DNA from: Algoriphagus sp.
Lineage (GTDB): Bacteria; Bacteroidota; Bacteroidia; Cytophagales; Cyclobacteriaceae
DNA length: 64,000 nt
Direction: 5' to 3'
Assembly: GCA_029945945.1 (NCBI GenBank)
Contig: JAQSDM010000011.1
Coordinates: forward strand, 512,069-576,068
The number at the start of each line of letters is the position of its first letter. The stretch's first letter is position 1. The notes under the pieces are model-generated. The model was not told the origin of the DNA, did not search any database, and saw only the letters and a program-made list of their open reading frames with translations. The position numbers and the translations under genes are program-made. This document shows, one piece after another, positions 17,811 through 27,636 of this stretch.

Positions 17811-19193
17811 ATGAAAAACCTTGCTTGCATACTCTTGACTTTTTTGGTATTCTCATGTAAAGAAAATCAGATCCCCCCGAAGGTTTCAGAACTTCCCAAT
17901 ATCGTTTTCATTTTCGCAGACGACTTGGGATATGGGGATCTGGGTTGCTTTGGGGCTACAGATATTGCCACTCCAAACATCGACCGAATCGCAAAAGAGG
18001 GAATTAAGTTTACTTCATTTTTATCTGCTTCCCCTGTCTGTAGCCCTTCTCGTGCGGGATTACTCACGGGCCGGATGCCACAACGCATGGGGATAAACTC
18101 AGTCTTCTTTCCGGAAAGCTTTACAGGAATGGATCCCGAAGAAATCACGCTTGCAGAAATCCTAAAATCCAAAGGATACCGCACCGGAGTTGTTGGAAAA
18201 TGGCATCTTGGCCACCTCGAAAAGTTTCTTCCGCTCAATCAGGGTTTTGATGAATACTTTGGAATTCCCTATTCCAATGATATGTCTTCAGTTGTGTATA
18301 TGAGGGGAAATGAAGTGGAGGAATTCGAAGTAGATCAGCGTTTCATTACCCGTACTTACACCGAGGAATCCCTCAAGTTCATTGATTCTAATGAAGATGA
18401 GCCTTTTTTTCTTTACCTGGCCCACAACATGCCGCACGTTCCGATTTATGCTTCTCCGGAGTTTGAGGGGAAATCAGGCCGGGGGCTTTATGGAGATGTG
18501 ATTCAGGAGTTGGACTGGAGTGTAGGAGAAGTTTTGAAAAAGCTGGAAGAAAAAGGCATCCTCGAAAACACTTTAATTGTATTCTCCTCCGACAATGGTC
18601 CCTGGCTGGTGATGGAAGAGCACGGGGGCTCGGCTGGCCCGCTGAGAGAAGGCAAGCAGTTTACTTTTGAAGGAGGGGTACGGGTGCCCACAGTCGCGAT
18701 GTGGAAAGGGAAAATCGATCCGGGCCAGACCTATGAGAATTTGGCAACTCAAATGGACTGGTTTCCAACTTTTTGCAAACTGGTTGGAGCAGAAATCCCG
18801 CAAGACCGAGAGATAGACGGCAAAGATTTGAGTTCCGTGCTTTTTGAAAACGGAAACCGGGAGAGTGACACCTTCCTCTATTACATGCTTTCGAGTCAGG
18901 AAGGGTATCGGGAGGGTGACTGGAAGATCAAAGTCCCTTTTGCAGGATTCGGAGGCACGAGGGGTATGAAAAAAGTAGATGCCCACGACACACTCTTATT
19001 CAATCTTAAAAATGACCCGGGAGAAACCACAAATCTTTTGGGTGAAAACCCAGAGAAAACTGCTCAAATGATTCGGGCAATGGAACTAGCTGTAATGCAG
19101 TTAGGCCCTCTGCCAGAAAGTAAAATAAGTCGAACTCCGGCTGATAACAGCCATTTTGAATATTTGGAAAAGAAAAAGAAAATTGATAATTGA
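17811..19193 (+). CDS. lipoprotein sulfatase
   Basis: A 460-residue formylglycine sulfatase. The ATG at 17811 is chosen because it starts a lipoprotein signal (MKNLACILLTFLVFSC); an in-frame ATG at 17724 only adds unrelated residues. 'NIVFIFADDLGYGDLGCFG' binds the metal, Cys77 in 'VCSPSRAGLLTGR' is the standard C-x-P-x-R formylglycine site, and 'VGKWHLG' and 'FSSDNGPW' follow. Length is normal for the short N-acetylgalactosamine-6-sulfatase/arylsulfatase A type. Membrane anchoring suggests surface or periplasmic desulfation. The S9 peptidase starts 7 bases after its stop, so the two are surely co-transcribed. Confidence 0.92.
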   Translation: MKNLACILLTFLVFSCKENQIPPKVSELPNIVFIFADDLGYGDLGCFGATDIATPNIDRIAKEGIKFTSFLSASPVCSPSRAGLLTGRMPQRMGINSVFFPESFTGMDPEEITLAEILKSKGYRTGVVGKWHLGHLEKFLPLNQGFDEYFGIPYSNDMSSVVYMRGNEVEEFEVDQRFITRTYTEESLKFIDSNEDEPFFLYLAHNMPHVPIYASPEFEGKSGRGLYGDVIQELDWSVGEVLKKLEEKGILENTLIVFSSDNGPWLVMEEHGGSAGPLREGKQFTFEGGVRVPTVAMWKGKIDPGQTYENLATQMDWFPTFCKLVGAEIPQDREIDGKDLSSVLFENGNRESDTFLYYMLSSQEGYREGDWKIKVPFAGFGGTRGMKKVDAHDTLLFNLKNDPGETTNLLGENPEKTAQMIRAMELAVMQLGPLPESKISRTPADNSHFEYLEKKKKIDN

Positions 19194-19200
19194 TTCCCTT

Positions 19201-21234
19201 ATGAAAACCAGAAACCTACTCATTGCCCTTTTTCTCATTTTTCTGGAGGCCAATGTTTTTGCCCAGGAAAAAACAAAGCTCGAACCCACTGATCTCTTCA
19301 GTATGGAGTACATCTCCGATCCTCAAATCTCTCCGGATGGTTCGCAGATCATCTTTGTCCGCAATTTCAAAGACATCATGACTGATCGTGATTATTCCAA
19401 TCTCTGGATCAGCAATGTGGACGGCACCCGCATCCGACAACTCACTCAGGGAAACCAACGCGACTATGCCCCGCGCTGGTCAAATGACGGCAAAAAGCTG
19501 GCTTTCCTCTCAAACCAGGATGATCAAAAAGTGAAGCTTTATCTTATGTATCTCGATTCCAGGGAAACTGTCGCTCTGACCAATTCCTCGACACCTCCCG
19601 GTGCGGTGGCCTGGAGTCCTGATGACAGTCAGTTGGCTTTTACACAGTTTGTCTCCGAAAGCAAAAAGTCCATGCTGAACATCCCTGCCAAACCGGAAGG
19701 AGCCGAGTGGAATGCACCGCCGATTTTCATCGACAAAATGAATTACAGAGGAGACGGAGCTGGCTATCTCAAGCCCGGGAACAGCCAAATTTTCACGTTG
19801 GGGATTGACGGTGGAACGCCCCGACAGCGAACGTTCACTTCCAATAATCATGGAACTCCGATCTGGGCAACTGATGGTAAAAGCCTCTTTTTCTCGGCTA
19901 ATCTGCATGAAAACCATGAATTTGAACCTGCCAACTCAGAGATTTATCACCTGAATCTTACCAGTGGTGAAATCAAAGCACTGACCACACGCTTCGGTCC
20001 CGATTCAGAACCTGCACTTTCTCCTGACGGCAAAAAGATTGCCTTCACCGGAAATGACGATACATTCCAAGGCTACCAGGTCACCAATTTATATGTGATG
20101 AATGTGGACGGAACAGGAATTAAAAACTTATCAGCTGACCTGGATCGTGACGCCGGAAATCTCCAATGGGAAGGAAATAGCCAGGGAATCTACTTCCAGT
20201 ACGATGAGTTTGGAGACACCAAAATCGGTCATGTTGCCCTGACTGGAAAAATCAGAACAGTCGTGGAAGGACTTGGCGGATTAGACTTAGGAAGGCCATA
20301 CAATGCCGGCACTTTCACCGTTTCCACCAACAATCGCTTTGCTTTCACTCAGGGCGGTCCAGAGCATCCGGCTGATTTGGCTATATGGAACGGTGGAGAA
20401 ATTAAACGCTTGACAACTGTCAACGACGATCTTTTCTCCTTCCGGAAAATCGGGAAAACGGAGGAAATCTGGTGGGAATCTTCTTTTGATAAAAAGCGCG
20501 TGCAGGGCTGGATCGTGACACCGCCGGATTTTGACCCTACTAAAAAATATCCTATGATTCTGGAAATCCACGGCGGACCATTTGCCATGTATGGAGCTTC
20601 TTTCGCCTACGAAATCCAGGCTTATGCCGCTGCTGGCTATGTGGTCCTTTATACCAATCCAAGAGGAAGTACAGGTTATGGACAGGAATTCGGAAATTCC
20701 ATTCATCACGATTATCCAAACCACGACTACGAAGATTTAATGTCCGGAGTAGATGCAGTGATCGCCAAAGGATACATCGATACAGAAAACTTGTTTGTTA
20801 CCGGAGGCTCAGGCGGTGGCGTTTTGACAGCTTGGATTGTGGGGAAAACCACCCGCTTCAAAGCTGCTGTAGTTGCCAAGCCGGTGATCAACTGGACAAG
20901 TTTTGTGTTGCACGCAGATTCCCCCGCTTTCTTTGCTAAGTATTGGTTTGGAAAAATGCCTTGGGAGGATCAGGAGAATTATTGGAGAAGGTCACCGCTG
21001 TCGCTGGTTGGAAATGTGAAAACACCGACGATGCTTTTGACAGGAGAGTCTGATTTCAGAACCCCAATTTCTGAGTCTGAGCAATATTACACAGCATTGA
21101 AACTTCAGGGAGTGGAATCTGCGATGGTCCGAATTCCCAATGCTTCTCATGGGCTGGTAGATCGGCCAAGCATGTTGGTGAGCAAGTCAGCGGCTATTCT
21201 GAGTTGGTTTAATCATTATCGGGATCAGCAATAA
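19201..21234 (+). CDS. S9-family peptidase (prolyl-oligopeptidase/DPP-like)
   Basis: A 677-residue exported serine peptidase. The ATG at 19201 starts a good signal peptide (MKTRNLLIALFLIFLEANVFAQ). Residues 30-400 are a TolB/WD40-like beta-propeller with repeats such as 'YISDPQISPDGSQIIFVR', 'APRWSNDGKKLAFLSN' and 'EPALSPDGKKIAFTGN'. The alpha/beta-hydrolase domain has 'LEIHGGPF', the nucleophile Ser537 in 'TGGSGGGVLTAW', Asp in 'TGESDFRTP' and His650 in 'PNASHGL'. Such enzymes clip short, often proline-containing peptides. It is the last gene of the GGT-sulfatase-S9 operon. Its final codons form the left arm of the transcription terminator. Its C-terminal 110 residues match the second half of the chimera at 37454-38203 at about 79% identity by hand alignment. 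Confidence 0.93.
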   Translation: MKTRNLLIALFLIFLEANVFAQEKTKLEPTDLFSMEYISDPQISPDGSQIIFVRNFKDIMTDRDYSNLWISNVDGTRIRQLTQGNQRDYAPRWSNDGKKLAFLSNQDDQKVKLYLMYLDSRETVALTNSSTPPGAVAWSPDDSQLAFTQFVSESKKSMLNIPAKPEGAEWNAPPIFIDKMNYRGDGAGYLKPGNSQIFTLGIDGGTPRQRTFTSNNHGTPIWATDGKSLFFSANLHENHEFEPANSEIYHLNLTSGEIKALTTRFGPDSEPALSPDGKKIAFTGNDDTFQGYQVTNLYVMNVDGTGIKNLSADLDRDAGNLQWEGNSQGIYFQYDEFGDTKIGHVALTGKIRTVVEGLGGLDLGRPYNAGTFTVSTNNRFAFTQGGPEHPADLAIWNGGEIKRLTTVNDDLFSFRKIGKTEEIWWESSFDKKRVQGWIVTPPDFDPTKKYPMILEIHGGPFAMYGASFAYEIQAYAAAGYVVLYTNPRGSTGYGQEFGNSIHHDYPNHDYEDLMSGVDAVIAKGYIDTENLFVTGGSGGGVLTAWIVGKTTRFKAAVVAKPVINWTSFVLHADSPAFFAKYWFGKMPWEDQENYWRRSPLSLVGNVKTPTMLLTGESDFRTPISESEQYYTALKLQGVESAMVRIPNASHGLVDRPSMLVSKSAAILSWFNHYRDQQ

Positions 21235-21250
21235 GCTGATCCCCTTTTTT
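21221..21250 (+). terminator. terminator overlapping the S9 stop codon
   Basis: GGGATCAGC (21221-21229), loop AATAA (containing the TAA stop), GCTGATCCC (21235-21243), then C and six Ts. A textbook Rho-independent terminator whose left arm is coding sequence. Confidence 0.9.
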
Positions 21251-21402
21251 GTCGTTTTACGATTTATGAATTTTGAAAAGGAACATCTTTCAAATGATGT
21301 TAGCGCCGAAAAATACTCTCCAGCAAAATATTAAACATAAAAAATCTTATTGATTGGGTGAGTTATTAGTCCTTTTCGTCCAAAGTAGGGGTCCGCTTAC
21401 AC

Positions 21403-23388
21403 TTATTGGCTGTCTGCTATCTGCCTTTTAAAATTTATTAAAATCATTGTTCCATTACTTACATCCTGGATCAAGCTCCCGTCAATTTGACGGGTAAGCA
21501 AATCAACTAACTGCAAGCCGAAGCCTGTGCCTTTCGCTTTGGCATCCAAAGTTTTGCCCACTCCATTATCACTGATTTTTAGTTGAAAACTGTCTTCATT
21601 TAAGTTTTTCAAACTCAACTCGATATTCCCTTTTTCACCCTTAGGGAAAGCATATTTCAATGAATTAGTGATCAGCTCATTTACAATCAAGCCTAAAGGC
21701 ACCGCAGTATCAACTTCCAATTCAAGTTCTTTCATTTCAATAGTTACTTTTATCCTTTCGGTTTCGTTGTATGAATCTAAAATATTGATGCATAGGTTTT
21801 CGAAATAATTTTTCATTTCGATAAATGCCAAATGCTCGCTTTGATACAATTTTTGGTGCAAAATACCCATAGATTGTACCCTATTTTGGCTTGCCAGCAT
21901 CACTTCCTGCATATTGGGATCATCCATTTTTGCAGACTGCAGGGCCAGCAAACCCGACACTACTTCCAGATTATTTTTAACACGGTGATGTATCTCCTTC
22001 AGTAATAAAACATTTTGATTGTTTTTTGACGAAAGCTCATTTTGGGTTTTGGTCAGATCGCTGATCATGGCATTCAATTGCCGCGTCCGATCTTGGACTT
22101 CTTGCTCCATAGCAATAAAAAGTCTGCCATACTGGTTGGTGATATAAATGTAAATGCCCAATGGATAACTGATATAAAGCAAAATCAGGTCTACATAATA
22201 TAAGAATGTGCTCAACGAGATGAGGTCTGCATTAATCATCCTGTTGACCAATAAGAAAACAGAAGTACCTATGGCTCCTAATGTCACATAAATTGCCTCC
22301 CTATTTTTTTCTTTAATAGCTATCCGCATAATGATAACCATCAAAATAATGACGGCAAGTATGATGGTAGCATCAAAAACAATGAAATTAAAAACAGGAA
22401 TAAAATAATTAGCGGTTCTGAAGAGTGCCAACCACACGAGGTGCTTGGTCCAGTAAAATTTTTGTATCCTAAACAGAGAACTTAGGGAATAAGGTAAAAG
22501 ACCATAACCCAAACCAAAAGCGGTGGAATTTAAAATTCCACTGAAAATTGGATTTGAAAAACCAGTTAGATCTACAAACAGAAGTATATGAGCACAAATG
22601 GCTGCACATAAAAAGAAAAAGGTGATGAGCGTAATCACCAGGTAAGGCTCCTCTTTCCTGAATTTGATATACAAGAGAACATGCAACAGTAATAAGATAG
22701 AAAGCACCACTACTATTACCGAAAGCGTGGCAAAGCTATTCGCATATCGAAAGTCTGAATACTTGGCTCGGATTGCTGAGGAAAAACCAATATCAAAGCC
22801 CAGATTTTCAGAAAAGTACCTGAATATTTGATGGTTATTTTTTGCCTGATGATTTGAAAACCTGATAGCCAAAGTATGAAAATCCCCTTCAGTAATTTTT
22901 AATGGCCTGTCTGCTTCATAGTTGGGGGTATGGGTTTTTTCCCGTTGGCTATCGGTTGAAAAGCTTCCGTAGCTAGCCACAAGCTTTCCATCCAAATAAA
23001 TCTCTGCTGCCCCCCAAGAATAAAAATAAAGCCTTTCTATGTCTTCAATTATTTTGGGGCTGGCAGTAAACCTAATTCTCCACCACCCAAAACCCGACCA
23101 AAGGCTATCCGGCATAGCATAAGCTTTCAATCCGATAGGGTCTACGTTGTACCAATTCGTGTCATCAAAGTCAGGATTGGCCCATTCCAAACTATCGCCA
23201 GGTTGATATCGCCAGGCGTCCTTGAATTTTAATTCAAGCAAACCTTCCTTAAATAGGCTAGCCTCTAAATGTGGTTTTTGGGCATAGGAATCTAAAGTTC
23301 CGAAAAAGAAGATAATAGAGACGGATACAAAAAAGTAAAGGTGTTTTGATACTATAAATTTCAGATGAATTGGGTGGCTATCCAGCAT
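21403..23388 (-). CDS. 7TM sensor histidine kinase (HisKA_2 type)
   Basis: A 661-residue membrane sensor. The N-terminal exported region (about 40-200; 'WWRIRFTASPKIIEDIERL', 'YFYSWGAAEIYLDGKLVAS') is a jelly-roll of the kind found before 7TMR-DISM domains and may bind a carbohydrate or other ligand. Seven hydrophobic helices follow (about 215-410). A short coiled coil leads to the HisKA_2 dimerisation box 'LLKEIHHRVKNNLEVVSGL' with the phospho-accepting His, then an HATPase with 'GLIVNELITNSLKYAFP' (N box) and 'KISDNGVGKT' (G1). No response regulator is adjacent, so it is an orphan here. It may signal to the LytTR regulator at 57045-57779, whose own kinase has the same HisKA_2 core, but this is inference. 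The upstream region carries a copy of the repeated 21-bp-period element. Confidence 0.88.
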   Translation of the reverse strand: MLDSHPIHLKFIVSKHLYFFVSVSIIFFFGTLDSYAQKPHLEASLFKEGLLELKFKDAWRYQPGDSLEWANPDFDDTNWYNVDPIGLKAYAMPDSLWSGFGWWRIRFTASPKIIEDIERLYFYSWGAAEIYLDGKLVASYGSFSTDSQREKTHTPNYEADRPLKITEGDFHTLAIRFSNHQAKNNHQIFRYFSENLGFDIGFSSAIRAKYSDFRYANSFATLSVIVVVLSILLLLHVLLYIKFRKEEPYLVITLITFFFLCAAICAHILLFVDLTGFSNPIFSGILNSTAFGLGYGLLPYSLSSLFRIQKFYWTKHLVWLALFRTANYFIPVFNFIVFDATIILAVIILMVIIMRIAIKEKNREAIYVTLGAIGTSVFLLVNRMINADLISLSTFLYYVDLILLYISYPLGIYIYITNQYGRLFIAMEQEVQDRTRQLNAMISDLTKTQNELSSKNNQNVLLLKEIHHRVKNNLEVVSGLLALQSAKMDDPNMQEVMLASQNRVQSMGILHQKLYQSEHLAFIEMKNYFENLCINILDSYNETERIKVTIEMKELELEVDTAVPLGLIVNELITNSLKYAFPKGEKGNIELSLKNLNEDSFQLKISDNGVGKTLDAKAKGTGFGLQLVDLLTRQIDGSLIQDVSNGTMILINFKRQIADSQ

Positions 23389-23531
23389 TATTCAAACATA
23401 AATTTATTTTTGGAGAATAGGTAAGTAAAAATATCTTTTGGGATTGAATATTAAAGTATAGTGCCCAAGGGGAGTTAATTCAAAATCCCATTCTATTCCT
23501 CAAAATCTTCATCCGAAAAGTATTTCAATTC

Positions 23532-23562
23532 ATTTGGAAAGTTTTATCCTCCTTTCGTCCTA
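23532..23562. promoter_or_regulatory. putative LytTR-type operator, site 1
   Basis: Half-sites ATTTGGAAAG (23532-23541) and TTTCGTCCTA (23553-23562) start 21 bp apart. It lies between the divergent 7TM kinase and amidohydrolase genes. The 5' flank (TTCAATTCATT at 23524-23534) is shared exactly with site 2 at the same offset. Confidence 0.5.
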
Positions 23563-23661
23563 TGCTGTCGCAAAAGACACGGTGGATTATTTAATTTTTA
23601 AGGGATAGCAAATCCAAGTATCTGGGATTAAAATTAAAGTACTCTTTTTCAAAAAAACCAA

Positions 23662-25155
23662 ATGAAATCAAATCCAATCCACATTCTTCTCTGCCTGTTT
23701 TTGACCCTCAATTTTGGAGGTGAAACCCACGCACAGTCCAATGTCCAATACGACGTTGTTCTGCAAGGAGGACGGGTTATCGATCCAGAAACCAAACTCG
23801 ATGCCATCAAAAATGTAGGCATCCTGAAAGGCAGCATAGCCATGATCAGTACCGAACCTTTGCTGGGAAAGGAAATAGTCAATGTCAGCGGATTGGTAGT
23901 CTCCCCCGGATTTATTGACCTGCATGTGCATGGGAGGAGTAATATAGAGCAGGAATACCAACTGCATGATGGAGTCACTACGGCTTTGGAACTTGAATGG
24001 GGAATTGAAAACCTGAAAGAGTGGTATACTTCAAGACAGTCAAGCGCATTGATCAACTATGGCGCCAGTGTTTGTTGGCCGTATGAGCGCTTTAAGGCAA
24101 TAAACAAGGATGAAAAGATATTGAATGAATTGCTTGAAATGAGTAGTAATGGGCAGTCTGATCTGGCTAAGATGCAAGATCGAATTCAGCACACTTTCAC
24201 CATGGGCATAGAAAGCAATCAAATGAATGCTGTGCTGGATAACATCCAAACATCATTAGCCGAAGGCGGTATCGGAATAGGCGTTCCGATCGGATACTTA
24301 CCCACCACAAAACCTGAGGAAATGTATCAGGTCTTCAAATTAGCAGGTGAATTAAATACCTTGGTGTTTACCCATGTAAGGCAACCTGACATCATTTCTA
24401 TCCAAGAAGTAATAGCAGATGCCATGCTTACGGAGGCGCCCCTTCATATTGTTCATATCAACAGCATGTCTTTGGGGAGTATTACAATGGCGCTGGACAT
24501 GGTAGAATCTGCACAGCAAAATAAGTTTGACATTACGACAGAATTATACCCCTACACCGCAGCCTCAACACGCCTTCAAAGCGCCATGTTTACCGAAGGC
24601 TGGCAACAGAGACTAGGTATAAGCTATGAGGATTTGCAATGGGTTGAGACGGGTGAGCGACTTACGAAGGAAACATCCGAAGCCTATCGCAAAACGGGTG
24701 GAATAGTGATCATGCACATGATGAAACCTGAATGGATAAAGACTGGCCTTGCCGCACCAGGAGTAATGATTGGATCGGATGGTATGCCCTATAGTAAATT
24801 GGCCCACCCGCGTACCGCAGGGACTTTTTCGCGGGTATTGGGTAAATATGTCAGAGAAGACCGAGTGCTTGATTTAACTACCGCCATTGAAAAAATGACC
24901 CTGCTTCCGGCAAAGCGTCTGGAAGGAATTTCTCCTATGATGAGGTTCAAAGGAAGGATACAGGTGGGTGCTGATGCTGACATCACCATTTTTGATCCCA
25001 ATACCATCATCGACAAATCCACCTTTGAAAAAGGCCTGGAGTTTTCAGCGGGTATTGAGTATGTGCTGGTGAACGGGACTTTTGTCTTGAACAATGGCAA
25101 GACCGTTTCAAATGTTTTTCCAGGGCAAGGGGTGTACGGGAAGTTCAAAAAGTGA
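23662..25155 (+). CDS. exported amidohydrolase (D-aminoacylase-like)
   Basis: A 497-residue metal-dependent hydrolase of the amidohydrolase superfamily, closest to N-acyl-D-amino-acid deacylases and dihydroorotase-like enzymes. Signal peptide to 'ETHAQS'. A small beta-sandwich 'YDVVLQGGRVIDPETKLDA' precedes the barrel. Metal ligands are in 'SPGFIDLHVHG' (HxH), then 'FTHVRQ', 'LHIVHINSMS' and the Asp in 'IGSDGMPYS'. The conserved 'KGRIQVGADADITIFDP' closes the sandwich. Substrate: probably N-acylated D-amino acids or a cyclic amide, in the periplasm. The stop is 22 bases before a type A membrane-anchored gene, so the two are likely co-transcribed. A putative LytTR operator lies 100 bases upstream. 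Confidence 0.85.
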   Translation: MKSNPIHILLCLFLTLNFGGETHAQSNVQYDVVLQGGRVIDPETKLDAIKNVGILKGSIAMISTEPLLGKEIVNVSGLVVSPGFIDLHVHGRSNIEQEYQLHDGVTTALELEWGIENLKEWYTSRQSSALINYGASVCWPYERFKAINKDEKILNELLEMSSNGQSDLAKMQDRIQHTFTMGIESNQMNAVLDNIQTSLAEGGIGIGVPIGYLPTTKPEEMYQVFKLAGELNTLVFTHVRQPDIISIQEVIADAMLTEAPLHIVHINSMSLGSITMALDMVESAQQNKFDITTELYPYTAASTRLQSAMFTEGWQQRLGISYEDLQWVETGERLTKETSEAYRKTGGIVIMHMMKPEWIKTGLAAPGVMIGSDGMPYSKLAHPRTAGTFSRVLGKYVREDRVLDLTTAIEKMTLLPAKRLEGISPMMRFKGRIQVGADADITIFDPNTIIDKSTFEKGLEFSAGIEYVLVNGTFVLNNGKTVSNVFPGQGVYGKFKK

Positions 25156-25177
25156 GCAGGATTAGTGAAAAAACAGC

Positions 25178-25984
25178 ATGGAAGAAAACCAAAATATCCC
25201 CGAAGTAAAACCCACCGAAAATTCACAACCTGTATCACATGCCACAGCAGATAAGAGAACCCTGATTTCTTATTTCAAGGAGTTTCTGATGCTATTTCTG
25301 GCGGTGTTTTGCGGATTTCTGGCAGAAAATTATCGGGATAGTCAAAGCGAGAATACCTATGCAAAGGAATATGCAATGTCGCTGATCAGGGATCTGGAAA
25401 ACGATACGATTATGATCAATGGTTCAATTGAACAGAAAACTATAATTCTAAAAAGCATAGACATTATCAGTGAAACAATACATCAAGGTATTCCGGGAAA
25501 TATGGTAAATGGATCATTTTACTACTATTCCCAGATGGTTTCTTTTTCACCCACTGCAATTTGGAATGACGCAACTCTCATTCAGATTACCCAATCCGGA
25601 AATCTGAGGTATTTTAAAAATGCTGAATTGGTCAATAAAATCAGTGCATTTTATTCACGGCAAGGTTACATCAGCGGATTGATTGATGCGGACAAAATAA
25701 AACGGAACACGACTTTGGAAATCAAAAGCAGGATTCTGAATAATTATCATTACAAACCTTTTTCATCGCTACTTCCAAGAATTGAAAACGGGATCGCTGA
25801 TTCGTTGATGCATGTGTTGATGCCACTCCAAAACAGCGATAAAGATTTGTTAAATGAATTTGCCAATAGTCTTGAAAATAGAAAATTCTATTTTACGCTC
25901 GTCATATCTGATACCTATCCAAAGATGAAAAGTCAGGCCCATGAGTTGATTTTGCTTCTGAAGGAAGAATATAATATCGAATAA
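25178..25984 (+). CDS. membrane-anchored protein, leader type A, copy 4
   Basis: 268 residues. A polar N-terminus (1-30) precedes the leader 'YFKEFLMLFLAVFCGFLAEN' (helix about 34-49), then the body starts 'KEYAMSLIRDLENDTIMIN'. The body motif is 'QITQSGNLRYFKNAE' and the C-terminus is 'LILLLKEEYNIE', the same ending as copies 1 to 3. This copy stands 10 kb from the three-gene cassette, directly after the amidohydrolase, showing that the family is dispersed as single genes as well as in tandem. No catalytic motif is recognised. Predicted topology: N-in, helical body in the periplasm. Confidence 0.75.
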   Translation: MEENQNIPEVKPTENSQPVSHATADKRTLISYFKEFLMLFLAVFCGFLAENYRDSQSENTYAKEYAMSLIRDLENDTIMINGSIEQKTIILKSIDIISETIHQGIPGNMVNGSFYYYSQMVSFSPTAIWNDATLIQITQSGNLRYFKNAELVNKISAFYSRQGYISGLIDADKIKRNTTLEIKSRILNNYHYKPFSSLLPRIENGIADSLMHVLMPLQNSDKDLLNEFANSLENRKFYFTLVISDTYPKMKSQAHELILLLKEEYNIE

Positions 25985-26016
25985 AACATCTAAAAAACTC
26001 TGGCCACTACAACCCA

Positions 26017-26676
26017 ATGAAAGAAAACAACCCTTCTACCCGCAGAGATTTCATGAAATCTGCCGCGGTCATTACTTCAGGCACGTTTGGTCTATCCATG
26101 ATTTCAAACGTAACTACTGCAACTGAATTTAAGTCCGATGACAGGGTAAATGTCATTGGTCCGAGAGACGGTTTTTCTCCCCAAGTGGGAACCTTGCTAT
26201 CCATGATGACCTGGATGCGGGATATGATACTGTGGCCGGTCAAAGGAATGAATGTGGAACAGTTGGATTTTTTATTGGATGAAAACTCCAACTCCATCGG
26301 GTCCATGCTGCTCCATTTGGCCGCTACGGAGCGGTTTTATCAGGTCCATACTTTCGAAGGCAAGAAGTGGGGAGATTTTAGCAAAGAGGATCTAAACCGC
26401 TTTGATGTCGCGATGAATCTTGGTGATGAAGCCCGAAAAACCATTAAAGGAAATAACCTGGATTTTTATTTAAGTGCATTGGAAGAAGTCAGAGCAAATA
26501 CCATCACAGAATTCAAAAAACGTGACGACAATTGGCTGTTTTCAGTAGATGAAGACTGGCCTTGGGGCCCCACCAACAATTATTGCAAGTGGTTCCATGT
26601 CTGTGAACATGAGTCCAACCACAACGGACAATTCAAATACATCAAAAGCAGGCTTCCGGACGGCAAATCGGAGTAA
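26017..26676 (+). CDS. DinB/DUF664-family protein with Tat-like signal
   Basis: A 219-residue protein. The N-terminus 'NPSTRRDFMKSAAVITSG' looks like a twin-arginine export signal. The rest is a four-helix DinB-like domain: 'LLSMMTWMRDMILWPVKGM', 'SMLLHLAATERFYQVHTF' and 'CKWFHVCEHESNHNGQFKY'. The His of 'LLHLAATER' and the two His of the last helix are where DinB proteins bind a metal. DinB relatives act as metal-dependent thiol S-transferases or are uncharacterised. Tat export would fit a protein folded with its metal before export. It lies between the type A copy 4 gene and a dioxygenase in the same direction. Confidence 0.8.
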   Translation: MKENNPSTRRDFMKSAAVITSGTFGLSMISNVTTATEFKSDDRVNVIGPRDGFSPQVGTLLSMMTWMRDMILWPVKGMNVEQLDFLLDENSNSIGSMLLHLAATERFYQVHTFEGKKWGDFSKEDLNRFDVAMNLGDEARKTIKGNNLDFYLSALEEVRANTITEFKKRDDNWLFSVDEDWPWGPTNNYCKWFHVCEHESNHNGQFKYIKSRLPDGKSE

Positions 26677-26722
26677 AGACTTAACCAGCCAAAATTTTAC
26701 CTAAACATCTAAAATAAGTATT

Positions 26723-27613
26723 ATGCAACGCAGGATCTTTATTAAAAACTCATCTCTTACCGTTCTCAGCATAAGTGCATTTGGCAGTATAAGCTGGAAC
26801 GGCAAAAGTTTTGAAGGTGACACGCCTACGACTACCGACATACTCGGTCCATTTTACCGGCCAGGAGCTCCTTTACGAACCAACTTAAGACTTCCTGCTA
26901 CCAACGGAGCACCTATTGTTTTAAAAGGAATTGTCTTTAAGGAAGACGGAAAAACTCCTGTTAACGATGCCTTGGTTGAAATCTGGCATTGTGATGAACA
27001 CGAAGTCTATGATAATGCCTCAGATGAATACAACTATCGTGGCGGACAAAAAACGAAAGCGGATGGAAAATATGAGTTTAAGTCTATATTACCGGTCCCC
27101 TATAAAGCCAACCCCGCCAATGAAGCATCCTGGCGGCCTGCACACATACACATGCGTGTATCAGTTCCCAATCAACAGGACTTAGTAACACAACTTTATT
27201 TTAAAGGAGGTAAATATGTGGAAACCGACCAATGGGCATCCGCACCTCAGGCAGTAAACAGAATATTGGATGTTACTACAGATACGAGTACCGGAGAATC
27301 CCTGATTGTATTTAATGTCACCATGAGTAAAGAAATTCCACTTGATACGGCGGTGTATAAAAAAATTACAGGCCTATATCAGATGGAAGATAAAAGCAAG
27401 GTTGAGTTTATTAAGAACGATGACCTGCTGTTTATGAAACGAAATGGTCAATTGGTTACATCATTGAAGTACATGGGCAACAATAGCTTCGAAGGAGGTA
27501 TTGGATTTCCAAAAGTACGTTTTGAATTATTGACGGATGGGGGTTCTAAAGCCGTGATTACCACTCAAACTAAAACAGATACCGGTCAAAAATATTTGAA
27601 ATATAGCGAGTGA
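26723..27613 (+). CDS. intradiol ring-cleavage dioxygenase-like protein
   Basis: 296 residues. Residues about 30-200 match the intradiol dioxygenase core (protocatechuate/catechol dioxygenase fold): 'DILGPFYRPGAPLRTNLRL', 'ALVEIWHCDEHEVYDN', 'YNYRGGQKTKADGKYEFKS' and 'ASWRPAHIHMRVS'. The two Tyr and two His that ligate ferric iron in this family are all plausible here (Y in 'VYDN'/'YNYRG', H in 'RPAHIHM'). The N-terminus resembles a signal. A C-terminal 90-residue beta domain is added ('KKITGLYQMEDKSKVEF' onward). Exported intradiol-like proteins are common in Bacteroidota; the aromatic substrate is unknown. The stop overlaps a GTG codon of the next gene's frame. Confidence 0.82.
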   Translation: MQRRIFIKNSSLTVLSISAFGSISWNGKSFEGDTPTTTDILGPFYRPGAPLRTNLRLPATNGAPIVLKGIVFKEDGKTPVNDALVEIWHCDEHEVYDNASDEYNYRGGQKTKADGKYEFKSILPVPYKANPANEASWRPAHIHMRVSVPNQQDLVTQLYFKGGKYVETDQWASAPQAVNRILDVTTDTSTGESLIVFNVTMSKEIPLDTAVYKKITGLYQMEDKSKVEFIKNDDLLFMKRNGQLVTSLKYMGNNSFEGGIGFPKVRFELLTDGGSKAVITTQTKTDTGQKYLKYSE

Positions 27614-27636
27614 TCAAAAATAAATCATATCAACCC

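Noticed and set aside
21374..21381. TTTCGTCC near the S9/kinase junction as a fifth operator
   Set aside because: The partner half-site 21 bp upstream is poor and it lies between two convergent gene ends, with no promoter to control.
27610..27636. GTG start for the TPR protein
   Set aside because: The ATG at 27637 gives a clean signal peptide; the upstream residues would put charged sequence before it.
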